A DNA stretch of 64,000 bases from an uncultured bacterium (lineage in GTDB: Bacteria; Cyanobacteriota; Vampirovibrionia; Gastranaerophilales; Gastranaerophilaceae), in NCBI GenBank assembly GCA_949294395.1, contig CASFGU010000044.1, forward strand, positions 1 through 64,000, in the 5' to 3' direction. Under the pieces are notes generated by a model. It did no database searches, was not told where the DNA came from, and was given only the letters and a program-made list of their open reading frames with translations. Below, piece by piece: positions 35,994 to 43,670 of this stretch (positions within the stretch are counted from its first letter, which is position 1; each line of letters opens with the position of its first letter). Position numbers and translations under genes: made by a program.

Positions 35994-37859
35994 CTACAAC
36001 AACTTCATCTCTATGTTGTGGTCTTTGAGGATGTAGTGAGCGTTGGAAAGGGAGACATCGTCTTTGAAGGCTTGTTCTGAAGCTACGATTTTTGCCGGAG
36101 TATAATCTTCACACATCAATTTTACATCGTCTGCCGTTATTCCGTCTTTGCCATAATCAAGACATATCAAAACCAAGCAATCTTCCCCGATTGAATATGC
36201 TTTTTTGTCGTTTACACTAACCTGTTGTATTGGATAATCCAGAGGTATTCCGAGTTTTAGCATAACTTCATATACAATATCAAGGTCGTTTCTATCGGGT
36301 TTAATTGTCTCCTTGAGCAAGGACATTCTTTGATAAATCTCATCTTTATTTTCTGTAGGAGTAGAGTCCCACTTAACAAGGTTTGAAGTATCAAGTTTGA
36401 ATACTTTAAACCCGGTATCACCCTTATTAATCTTAGTTCCTGCTCTTCTTATTCTTTCCTTGCTAATTTCACATAAATTATTCTTCATCCCTTGTTCAAC
36501 CAAAAACTCATAAGCTGTTTGAGCAGTTTTACTGTTCTTGTTGTCAGGTTCAATAAGAGCAGGCAACTGTACAAGAATAAAGCGTCTATTTTGGTTATCT
36601 TCACTATTTAATTGCATAACCGCATGTGCTGTTGTTCCTGAGCCAGCAAAAAAGTCAATTATAATATCGTCATCTTCTGTATTAAAACTAAGGATGTGTT
36701 TGATAAGCCCTATTGGTTTAGGATTGTCAAATACATTCTTACAGAACAGTTCTAATATTTCAGCACTTCCGTCAGCCGTTGTTCCTTGTTTTTCAAATAT
36801 GGACTCTTCTAAGAATATAGTACGAGGTTTTTTACCCTCAGGAAGTCTTTGTTTAAACTGTACAGACCAATTATCTTTAATCTTTACAATTCTAATCTCT
36901 CCTTTGGCTAAATCTTCTTTAAATCTTGGTTCTGAGCGTAACCAGCTTATGGGATTACCTAATTCATCATATTGCAGTACTGTTCCGTCTGGACACGTAA
37001 TAGGGTAATATTGTTTGCCTGATTTTCTTTTAAATGTATCCCAAAAGAATTTACCCAGCTCATCCTCTTCCTTGTACCTAAGCATGTATTGAGGGGAATA
37101 TGGTACAAATAACTCAGATAATTCATTCACATTTTTAGCATAAAGGACAACATACTCGTGTTCTACAGCTACAAACTTAGCATCATTACCTCCACCTCGT
37201 TTATTATGCCATACAAAATCAGCGATAAAGTTCTCCTCTCCAAACACTTCATCACAAATTTTCTTTAAGTTATGCAGTTCAGTTTCATCAATAGAAATAA
37301 AAATTACCCCGTCATCTCTCAGAAGGTTTGAAGCCAGCCTCAAACGCGGATACATCATATTTAGCCAGTTAGTATGAAATCTGCCCATTGTTTCCGGATT
37401 AGACTTTGTTGTCTGTTGTGTTACTTCCTTATACTTTGCCATCGGGTCTTTGAAATCATCCTCGTAAACAAAATCGTTTCCCGTATTATACGGCGGATCT
37501 ATATATATCATCTTAACTTTTCTGTAATAAGATGTCTGCAAGAGTTTTAAGACTTCAAGGTTATCACCTTCTATATACATATTCTTTGTGGTATCAAAAT
37601 TAACGCTCTCCTCCGGCCAGGGTCTTAATGTACCTGTTGAACGCTTACCGGCTATCTTGTAACATTCAGATTTGCCTTTCCATTCAAACTTGTATTTTTC
37701 AAAATCATTATCAATATATTCCCCGCAAAGGTTCAGGAGTTTATCAATATCAAGTTTGCCTTCAACAAAACATTCGGGAAAAACACTTTTCAATTTTTCC
37801 TTATTTACCCCTTCAATATCCATACTTTGCCCCGATACTCTAGCAATATTTTCTAACAT
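35994..37859 (-). CDS. mod: Type III DNA methyltransferase Mod subunit (copy 2)
   Basis: A 621-residue beta-class adenine methyltransferase, with DPPYNTG at about residue 120 and DFFAGSGTTAHAV near 415. The first ~210 and last ~200 residues closely match the Mod at 9711-11585, while the central target-recognition region ('VWHNKRGGGNDAKFVAVEHEY' onward to about residue 375, here with 'ITCPDGTVLQYDELGNP') is unrelated. It therefore probably methylates a different sequence and provides a second specificity. The helicase gene ends 55 bp upstream. Downstream a 275-bp gap with the inverted repeat precedes the DinD-like gene. Confidence 0.95.
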   Translation of the reverse strand: MLENIARVSGQSMDIEGVNKEKLKSVFPECFVEGKLDIDKLLNLCGEYIDNDFEKYKFEWKGKSECYKIAGKRSTGTLRPWPEESVNFDTTKNMYIEGDNLEVLKLLQTSYYRKVKMIYIDPPYNTGNDFVYEDDFKDPMAKYKEVTQQTTKSNPETMGRFHTNWLNMMYPRLRLASNLLRDDGVIFISIDETELHNLKKICDEVFGEENFIADFVWHNKRGGGNDAKFVAVEHEYVVLYAKNVNELSELFVPYSPQYMLRYKEEDELGKFFWDTFKRKSGKQYYPITCPDGTVLQYDELGNPISWLRSEPRFKEDLAKGEIRIVKIKDNWSVQFKQRLPEGKKPRTIFLEESIFEKQGTTADGSAEILELFCKNVFDNPKPIGLIKHILSFNTEDDDIIIDFFAGSGTTAHAVMQLNSEDNQNRRFILVQLPALIEPDNKNSKTAQTAYEFLVEQGMKNNLCEISKERIRRAGTKINKGDTGFKVFKLDTSNLVKWDSTPTENKDEIYQRMSLLKETIKPDRNDLDIVYEVMLKLGIPLDYPIQQVSVNDKKAYSIGEDCLVLICLDYGKDGITADDVKLMCEDYTPAKIVASEQAFKDDVSLSNAHYILKDHNIEMKLL

Positions 37860-37914
37860 ATAAAATCCCTATTCTTAACTTTTGCATGCAATTATCATAC
37901 CACAAACACCGTTG

Positions 37915-40539
37915 CTATGCTTGATATTTAAGTATTCTTAACTTAAATACGCATGTGGTGTAAACCTCAAAATTATATGAGTTTGTCAACTCTTCAATCT
38001 CGTTTTCGACATCAACATCTATCTGAGCTTTATCAAAGAAAAGCCTTTCTTCTTTTTGTTTGAGTTCTTTTTCAGCAATTCTCAAACGCTTAGTAATCTT
38101 TAATTCTTCAAGCCCGCTAATCTTACCGCTTTCAAGCTGTTTCTTAATCTCTTTTATTTCTCCTCTTAATTCACTTAAACTAACTTCAAGTCCTGATTTT
38201 TTCCTGCCTGCAAGTAGTTTTATCTTCTCTATTTCATACTCAATAGACCCTTCTTTATTTCTCAGATATTCTCTCAGTATATCTTCTTTCGAGACCTTAT
38301 TATCAAGACTTCCAATTCTTTCAAAGTCCTCAAAGAGTTTTGTATTTCTTAGGTTCAGCATTCCTTCCTGCTCTTCGATTTTAACAACAGTCATGGATAA
38401 AATCTTTCTGCAATCACCCTCCGTCAATATTTTACCTGATTGGGTCTGTCCGATAAGAAGAGATTGAAAAAGTTTTGACTCACCTTTTTGAGCTGTAACA
38501 GAATAATTGTATAATCCGATATCACAAGGTTCAATCTCAGAAGAGACATAAAGAATTGCCTCTTTTGTATCCACTGTATCAAGTTCTTTAAGTATGCCTT
38601 TCGCAAGAAGAGAGGTTAATGTTATTTTTCCGTAATACGGTCTAAAATCAGCACTCATACCGTATTTAGAATACCCTTCATAATTTTTCTTTCTGTTAAA
38701 TGGTTCATCTCTATACTCAAAAAGGTATGGGCGTCTATATCCGTCAATTAATGAAAGAGTCCGATTTTCATCATCTATCAGATACCAGTCAGGCTTAATA
38801 TTTGTAAAATAGTATTTAACAAGTTCCCAGAGTATATCGTTAGCCTCTTTTGCCTGCTCTTCAATATATTTAGGACTCACTGTTACTTTATCGGCTATGG
38901 ATTTGGTAAATGTTGTAAACAAGATGTTTTCCGTATCTGATACAAGTTGTTCATTAGATGTTTTATGTTCCTGTAAGTTCTTCTGAAAAGACTCTGCAAC
39001 AATGTTTGCCGGTCTAAACTCCGATAAAATATCTTTAAGTTTAACGTCAAAGTTTCCTACAATATCATCGGACATCCCGAAAATACTATTAAACTGAAGT
39101 GTGCGTTTATTTATAAGTTCCAGCATTCTTACATCAGCAAAATTATCTTTGCTCAGCATATTTATTACAAGCACATCAGACTTCTGACCTTGCCTATGAC
39201 ATCTGCAAATTCTCTGTTCCATCTCAACAGAGTTATAAAGAAGATCATAGTTAACTACAACCGGACAATACTCAATATCCAGACCTTTTGCAGCAGAATC
39301 AGTTGTTACAAGAATCTGGATTTCACTATCATGCCTGAACTTTTCTAAAGTATCATTGTTCTTGTATTTCAGAGTATTATAACCTTCTTTAGTAAAAATC
39401 TTATACAAGACATCATGGGTAATATTTTTGTCGACAAATACTATTGCTTTTTCATTCACTTTGCAAGTTTTAAGGTGGTTAAATACCCGTTTCAATATCT
39501 TTAACAGTTGTTGAGTTTTAGAATTTATCTCAATTTTTGAAGCAATATCCTGCATTTTAGTAAGGACTGATTTTTCAACTCCGTAAGTCCTGTTAATTGC
39601 AGAAGACAACATATTAGAAAATGCTTGTGGAGATGATGACAGGGTGTTAAAGAACATCAGGCTCATGTTATACTCGTCCATCTCAGGATATGCAACTTTG
39701 TTATCCGTCTTTATATAGGTTTTAATTAACTCATAAAGCTCTTTCTCTTCCTTTATTAAAGGATAGTCAACCGTAAAAGGAATGCGGTTAGAAAATGAAA
39801 CATAATCACATGCTTGAGCCTTAAGAGTTCTGAAACAAAATTGTGATACCCAGTTTGTAAGTTCAGGGTAGTTTTCCGGTTTTCTGAAATACCTTTTATA
39901 AAAGGAATCTGTGTCAGGAAGTATGCTTTCATCAATAAAATGGATAAGTCCGTATATATCCATTATACTCATCGTAATCGGAGTTGGAGTTAAAAGAAGT
40001 TTATAGGCTTCTCTTACTGAGTCCTTTAAAACCTTAGTAAGCATTTTGTCAGGTTTTGATAAGATATCAGCCTCATCAAAAATAACTAAATCCCAATCTC
40101 TTTCTTTTATACATTCGGAATACTTTAAAGCCACATTATAAGTAGTTATGACAAACCCTTCTTCATTAGGTATTTGCGGTGTATTATTCCAAAACATATA
40201 AGGTAATGTAAAATCTGTTTGAAGTTTTCTAAACCATTGAGAAATAAGGTTAGACGGTAATATTACAAGTATCTTTTCTTTTCCTTCATACCATTTCTGT
40301 CCTGCAATTAACAGAGCTTCATAAGTTTTACCAAGAGAACCTTCATCACAGAGAATACAGCCTTTTAAATAATCAGATCTTAAGGCAAATCTTGCAGCTG
40401 CAATCTGATAAGTATAAATCTGAGCATTAGATGAAGCATATACTGGTAAAAAGTTTTTATCGTTACAAAGTTTCTCAAGACACTTAGCCTCAACAGCCGC
40501 TTGATATTTGTTCGTTAGTTTAGACAATACTTCCGCCAT
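37915..40539 (-). CDS. SNF2-family helicase linked to type III restriction system (copy 2)
   Basis: An 874-residue paralogue of the 11635-14301 helicase. It retains 'CDEGSLGKTYEALL' (motif I), 'VIFDEADIL' (motif II), 'EQRICRCHRQGQ' (motif VI) and the C-terminal coiled coil with 'LLAGRKKSGLEVSL'. It is first in the operon that continues mod - DinD-like - res - STAND - partner. The extended -10 TATGCTAAAAT lies only nine bases before the ATG at 40539, so translation is probably leaderless. Conservation of this gene together with mod and res in two diverged copies argues that the helicase belongs to the restriction system. Confidence 0.85.
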   Translation of the reverse strand: MAEVLSKLTNKYQAAVEAKCLEKLCNDKNFLPVYASSNAQIYTYQIAAARFALRSDYLKGCILCDEGSLGKTYEALLIAGQKWYEGKEKILVILPSNLISQWFRKLQTDFTLPYMFWNNTPQIPNEEGFVITTYNVALKYSECIKERDWDLVIFDEADILSKPDKMLTKVLKDSVREAYKLLLTPTPITMSIMDIYGLIHFIDESILPDTDSFYKRYFRKPENYPELTNWVSQFCFRTLKAQACDYVSFSNRIPFTVDYPLIKEEKELYELIKTYIKTDNKVAYPEMDEYNMSLMFFNTLSSSPQAFSNMLSSAINRTYGVEKSVLTKMQDIASKIEINSKTQQLLKILKRVFNHLKTCKVNEKAIVFVDKNITHDVLYKIFTKEGYNTLKYKNNDTLEKFRHDSEIQILVTTDSAAKGLDIEYCPVVVNYDLLYNSVEMEQRICRCHRQGQKSDVLVINMLSKDNFADVRMLELINKRTLQFNSIFGMSDDIVGNFDVKLKDILSEFRPANIVAESFQKNLQEHKTSNEQLVSDTENILFTTFTKSIADKVTVSPKYIEEQAKEANDILWELVKYYFTNIKPDWYLIDDENRTLSLIDGYRRPYLFEYRDEPFNRKKNYEGYSKYGMSADFRPYYGKITLTSLLAKGILKELDTVDTKEAILYVSSEIEPCDIGLYNYSVTAQKGESKLFQSLLIGQTQSGKILTEGDCRKILSMTVVKIEEQEGMLNLRNTKLFEDFERIGSLDNKVSKEDILREYLRNKEGSIEYEIEKIKLLAGRKKSGLEVSLSELRGEIKEIKKQLESGKISGLEELKITKRLRIAEKELKQKEERLFFDKAQIDVDVENEIEELTNSYNFEVYTTCVFKLRILKYQA

Positions 40540-40548
40540 CTAGTGTAG

Positions 40549-40557
40549 ATTTTAGCA
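40549..40557 (-). promoter_or_regulatory. Extended -10 promoter of the second helicase-mod-res operon
   Basis: Minus strand TATGCTAAAATC, the same string as before the first helicase gene. TAAAAT occupies 40549-40554 with the TGC extension at 40555-40557. The ATG lies nine bases downstream, leaving no room for a ribosome-binding site. Confidence 0.5.
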
Positions 40558-40645
40558 TAAAAAATATTTGTATTGCTATATATAAATTGAAAATAAGAGT
40601 AAAATATAAAAATATTTTGCATCTCAAAAATTAAGTTTCATGTTG

Positions 40646-40700
40646 CCGAAAAAAATCAAACCATGTGGAACAAATAATCAAACCATGTGTTCCTTTACAG
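40646..40700 (-). mobile_element. Right end of the Mu-like element with two transposase sites
   Basis: From 40700 leftward: TGTAAAGGAACACATGG, a core GGTTTGATTATTTG, then a second CACATGGTTTGATT copy ending in TTTTTTCGG at 40646. Its outer edge is fixed by the GCAGG duplication and the TGTA terminus. It is 90% or so like the end at 21624-21677 by eye. Confidence 0.75.
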
Positions 40701-40705
40701 CAGGT
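40701..40705. repeat. Target-site duplication, right copy (GCAGG)
   Basis: Second copy of the five bases preceding the left terminus (21885-21889). Confidence 0.8.
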
Positions 40706-40759
40706 ATGCCTAACCGGTTGTCTTACTGCGCATCGCCGGATTGTCCTATCCACTTTCAT

Positions 40760-40794
40760 AAAAAAAACCTGATTTTCTTGGGGAAAAATCAGGT
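40760..40794 (-). terminator. Rho-independent terminator of the 55-aa gene
   Basis: On the minus strand ACCTGATTTTT, loop, AAAATCAGGT followed by TTTTTTT. It lies about 60 bp beyond the stop of the small gene at 40853-41020. Confidence 0.85.
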
Positions 40795-40852
40795 ACAAAA
40801 TTTGTAGGGGGAAAAATTAATTGGAGTTATGTTTTATATATTGAAATCTTTT

Positions 40853-41020
40853 TTACATCAGGTGAAGCGCCTGCTTGTTTGCTATTGCTATAAAGTTCAT
40901 CTGTGCCAGCAGAACCTCCGAGCGGTCAACAAACGGTTCGTTCGGCGTGTTAGTTGTAACCTGATCCTGATACATATCTTTCAGTTTCTTATCAATTTTT
41001 TTTAAGTTAGCTACTGCCAT
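40853..41020 (-). CDS. 55-residue small protein, unknown
   Basis: A short gene with ATG at 41020 and TAA at 40853-40855. The product is helical: 'MAVANLKKIDKKLKDMYQDQ', then a Thr/Pro/Asn linker, 'FVDRSEVLLAQMNFIAIANK' and QALHLM. Support for expression: GAGAGG lies eight bases before the ATG, a conserved 38-bp promoter element (41050-41087) lies just upstream, and a strong terminator follows. The transcript leader has repeated AAGAGAG units, as does the candidate small RNA at 63120-63250. No family recognised; the sequence does not look like a membrane peptide or a classical toxin. Confidence 0.6.
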   Translation of the reverse strand: MAVANLKKIDKKLKDMYQDQVTTNTPNEPFVDRSEVLLAQMNFIAIANKQALHLM

Positions 41021-41049
41021 AAGCGCCTCTCTTATTTATCTCTCTCTTA

Positions 41050-41087
41050 TGTATATATAAAGTATATACTACTTTTGTAATTTCACT
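41050..41087 (-). promoter_or_regulatory. 38-bp conserved promoter/operator element, copy 1
   Basis: On the minus strand AGTGAAATT (41087-41079), nine variable bases, then GTATATACTTTATATATACA (41069-41050). The second part is a near-palindrome (GTATATA-cttta-TATATAC). The same arrangement with identical 9-bp spacing recurs on the plus strand at 63082-63119. Both are followed by AAGAGAG repeats. Confidence 0.6.
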
Positions 41088-41197
41088 TTTAAGAGAACTT
41101 GTTACAATTGTTTACATTTCAGCTAAAATTTATAAAATAACACAATTTTGGAAGCAATGATGTTTTTATATTTATATAGGGGTGAATAGGAAAAGTT

Positions 41198-43396
41198 ATG
41201 TTAGAAAATATAGATAGCAAAAATAAAATTCCGTTCGGTGCAGCGTCAGGCGGCTTTGGAATGCAGCAGCAGCCGAATGCGCCTGCGCAGAATTTACCGC
41301 CTATGCAGGGTGAAAAGATTAATCCTGAGCAGTTGAAACAGAATATTCAGGATTCTTATGTTGCAAGCCGTATCGGGCAGTTAGAGGAGATAAACCCGCT
41401 TGTGCAGCTGGGTGTTGCTGTTCCGGCGTGGTATGTGCTTGCCCAATCTATGGATAAGTTTGCACAAAAGTGCAGAGGGGCCTACCCTGATACAATTCAG
41501 TATAAAATGGGTGCTTTCGGCGACAGGGTGAGTGAAAGTGTTTCTAACAGTAAATTCGGACGTTCTTCTTTTGCAGGATGGTTGAAAAATACTTATAATT
41601 CCGCAGCTTCTTCATTAAAAAGATTTTTGAATAAGTCAGCTGTTTATAGAGCGTTTGACAAAACCCCTTCCAGACCTGAGCTTCCTATTGTTTTAGGGCA
41701 GGCAGGCGGTATGAAAGGTGCTCTGCTTTTTGATTATCCTCAGATTGCAGAAAACTTCATGAAACCGCTTAAGTATGCTGAAGATCTTGACTGTTACGGC
41801 GGGACTGCTGATGATATAAAACGTATTAAAGACTTGATGTCAAAAACAGCAAAAGGAAAAGCCGGTGATGCTGCAAGACGTGCAATTCTTGAGGCTGAAG
41901 AGTTCCGTCTGCTTTCTCCCGACAAAACCGACGATGCTGTTAATGCCTTTAAAGCTTTAAAATCAACTGAAAGAGCAGCTAAATTAAAGAACTTAAAGGC
42001 GCAGGCTCTCGGGTTTACAGATTTACACACATTTGAAGTTATTAAAAAAGATATTCATTCGCATCTGGATGATGTTATAAAAGCCTGCAAAAAAGTGAAA
42101 CCAGGAATGTACTCAAAAATTGATGTTCATGATAACAGCACTTTGAACAAAATCTGGGGGCACTTATTTGGCAGAAAAGTAGAGTTTTCTGAAATGGCAA
42201 ACAAGCTTACCGGCTCAAAAGGTCTGGATAACCCGTATCACAAGACAAAACTCGGCAAACTTCTTCCTAAATATGTAAATATGTTTCTTGAAGGTGCGAC
42301 AAACAGGGTTGCAGGCGGAAAACTCGTTGCAATGATGCAGGCGTGGTTTGTGGCAGAAGCCATTATTCGCACCGCTCAGGCTGAAAAAGGTGACAAACTC
42401 AGAACATTTACCGAAAGATTAACAGAACTTGTCGGATTCTTTATGTTCATGCCGGCAGCAATCCAGCTTATGCACAAATTAGGCGGTATGCAGTATGCAG
42501 GAATGACGCCTGAGGCTGTTGAAAAATACCGTCATGCAGTAAAAGTGTTTAATGACAAAGTCGCAAGCGGTTTCTTTATCGGAAATAAAAAAGGTTACAA
42601 AGCTGAGCGTCAGGCTCTTAAAGACCAGCTTAAGGCCGGTACTAAAAATCCTCTGGCAAAACTCTGCAAGAAAATAGGACGCATAATAACAGTCGGTCTT
42701 GAACAGGTAAGACCTTATTCAAAACATGCTGTAGAAGGCGGATTTTTAGGCAGACTTAAGGATGTATTCAGAAATCCTAAATACTGGTTAAAGCAGTGCG
42801 CGGGTTATCCTGTCCGAATTATTCTTGCAATGTTTATGATTATGCCGTTCATGAACAAAATCGCTATCAAGGTTTCGCACGCAATATTCGGAAAACCTGA
42901 ACATTCTGTGCTTGATGACGGCAAAGAGCAGAAGCCGGAACTTACAGACGCGCAGCAGCAGGAATTACTGAAGATGCTTCAGGAAGCACAAAAACAACAG
43001 CAGCAGGCTGCAAATTCCAAACCGTTTGTAAGCAATAACAGCCCTACAAACCTTTTAAATCCTTATAAGCCTCAGCCTGTTGTAAACAACAGCCCAACAA
43101 ATCTTTTGAATATGTACAAGAACGGAACACCTTATCAGACTCCAATTTCAAAAGACGCTTTGCGAGGTCCGGGTGAAATTCAAAATCCTGGAGAACCGGT
43201 CAGAACCTATATTCCGTCTCCGGAACCTGTAAAAATTGTAAGCAACGGTGAAGATCCTTCAAGAAGCTATGTTCCTTCTGCAGCTCCTGCAAACATTGTT
43301 CCGGAAAATCAGGACACTTCGGCAGCCGACGCAGCTCTCAAGCGTTCGGAAGCGCTGGAAAGAGAAGCTCTTGAGATGCTTTCTATGCGAAGTTAA
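41198..43396 (+). CDS. Large lineage-specific membrane-associated protein, unknown
   Basis: A 732-residue protein without a recognised family. The N-terminus has IPFGAASGGFG (residues 11-21), one of the F-G motifs common among unknown proteins here. Hydrophobic stretches occur at about 69-85 ('LGVAVPAWYVLA'), in the 'VGFFMFMPAAIQLMHKLGG' region and in 'PVRIILAMFMIMPFMNKIAI'; the rest is basic with many Lys/Ala helices. The C-terminal 150 residues are Pro/Asn/Gln-rich with two repeats, NNSPTNLLNPYKP / NNSPTNLLNMYKN and (P)VRTYIPSPEPVKIV / SRSYVPSAAPANIV. The start has a weak GGGTGAATAGGA site. It ends 54 bp before the start of the 6S RNA candidate. Likely envelope- or membrane-associated. Confidence 0.75.
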   Translation: MLENIDSKNKIPFGAASGGFGMQQQPNAPAQNLPPMQGEKINPEQLKQNIQDSYVASRIGQLEEINPLVQLGVAVPAWYVLAQSMDKFAQKCRGAYPDTIQYKMGAFGDRVSESVSNSKFGRSSFAGWLKNTYNSAASSLKRFLNKSAVYRAFDKTPSRPELPIVLGQAGGMKGALLFDYPQIAENFMKPLKYAEDLDCYGGTADDIKRIKDLMSKTAKGKAGDAARRAILEAEEFRLLSPDKTDDAVNAFKALKSTERAAKLKNLKAQALGFTDLHTFEVIKKDIHSHLDDVIKACKKVKPGMYSKIDVHDNSTLNKIWGHLFGRKVEFSEMANKLTGSKGLDNPYHKTKLGKLLPKYVNMFLEGATNRVAGGKLVAMMQAWFVAEAIIRTAQAEKGDKLRTFTERLTELVGFFMFMPAAIQLMHKLGGMQYAGMTPEAVEKYRHAVKVFNDKVASGFFIGNKKGYKAERQALKDQLKAGTKNPLAKLCKKIGRIITVGLEQVRPYSKHAVEGGFLGRLKDVFRNPKYWLKQCAGYPVRIILAMFMIMPFMNKIAIKVSHAIFGKPEHSVLDDGKEQKPELTDAQQQELLKMLQEAQKQQQQAANSKPFVSNNSPTNLLNPYKPQPVVNNSPTNLLNMYKNGTPYQTPISKDALRGPGEIQNPGEPVRTYIPSPEPVKIVSNGEDPSRSYVPSAAPANIVPENQDTSAADAALKRSEALEREALEMLSMRS

Positions 43397-43414
43397 TATT
43401 ACCTGACTGCGGGG

Positions 43415-43443
43415 TTGTATTTTGCTGAAAAAACTGTTATAAT
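43415..43443 (+). promoter_or_regulatory. Sigma-70 type promoter of the 6S RNA candidate
   Basis: TTGTAT at 43415-43420, 17-bp spacer, consensus TATAAT at 43438-43443. The predicted start at about 43450 coincides with the first base of the RNA closing stem. Confidence 0.75.
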
Positions 43444-43449
43444 GTAATT

Positions 43450-43628
43450 GCTCTGTACGGGTGTTCAATTTTGTTCCTACATTTTTTATAAAAGGGAGAG
43501 TTGACTCTGTCAGGTATTGAAGTATACCCGCCGAAGTTTTCTTCGCCAGCGGGAAACGGATTTATCGAGGCGCTCACCCACCTGCGAGACCAGCAGGTAA
43601 CAAAATCACACCGGTGCGGGGCTTTTTT
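43450..43628 (+). ncRNA. ssrS: 6S RNA candidate
   Basis: A transcript of about 178 nt is bounded by a consensus promoter and a U tract. Its ends pair: GCTCTGTACGGGTGT (43450-43464) with ACACCGGTGCGGGGC (43608-43622), 14 of 15 positions including G-U pairs, directly followed by TTTTTT. Inside are short hairpins, CGAAG-tttt-CTTCG within a CCCGC/GCGGG pair, and ACCTGC-gagacca-GCAGGT preceded by GCGCTCACCC. A long closing stem, an open central region, a terminal stem and the ~180-nt length fit 6S RNA, which binds the sigma-70 holoenzyme. There is no SRP (GGAAGCAGC-type) loop. No open reading frame fills it. Identity rests on structure, not on database comparison. Confidence 0.6.
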
Positions 43629-43631
43629 ATA

Positions 43632-43667
43632 CATAAAGAGGAAAGTGAAAAACTTTCCTCTTTTATG
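43632..43667. terminator. Stem-loop between 6S candidate and prepilin gene
   Basis: CATAAAGAGGAAAGT and ACTTTCCTCTTTTATG form a stem with one bulge around GAAAA, followed by TTTTTATT on the plus strand. It may end transcripts from either side. Confidence 0.6.
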
Positions 43668-43670
43668 TTT

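Larger units (their letters stand above)
21890..40700. mobile_element. 18.8-kb Mu-type transposable element carrying a defence operon
   Basis: Termini are TGTAC... on the left and ...TTTACA on the right, with a 5-bp direct duplication GCAGG outside both. Both ends contain copies of a roughly 26-bp site (consensus around TTGTACNGAT followed by TTTGATTATTT and CGG). On the left, plus strand, are a small acidic gene, a MuA-like transposase (now broken), a MuB-like ATPase and two accessory genes. On the right, minus strand, is the operon SNF2 helicase - Mod - DinD-like - Res - nuclease-STAND - partner. No phage structural gene is present, so it is either a cargo-carrying Mu-like transposon or a prophage remnant that lost its virion genes. 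The transposase lesions suggest it no longer moves by itself. Confidence 0.85.

Noticed and set aside
6560..40539. The two restriction trios as an assembly duplication
   Set aside because: They differ at the nucleotide level throughout, in the Mod recognition domain and in the presence of the DinD-like gene.
21624..40700. The two similar ends at 21624-21677 and 40646-40700 as the two ends of one transposon
   Set aside because: They are in direct, not inverted, orientation, and no matching target duplication exists for that pair; the left end at 21890 with GCAGG fits instead.
43450..43628. SRP (4.5S) RNA, tmRNA or RNase P RNA as identity for the 43450-43628 RNA
   Set aside because: The conserved SRP loop, a tRNA-like end or tag frame, and the length and motifs of RNase P RNA are all missing.
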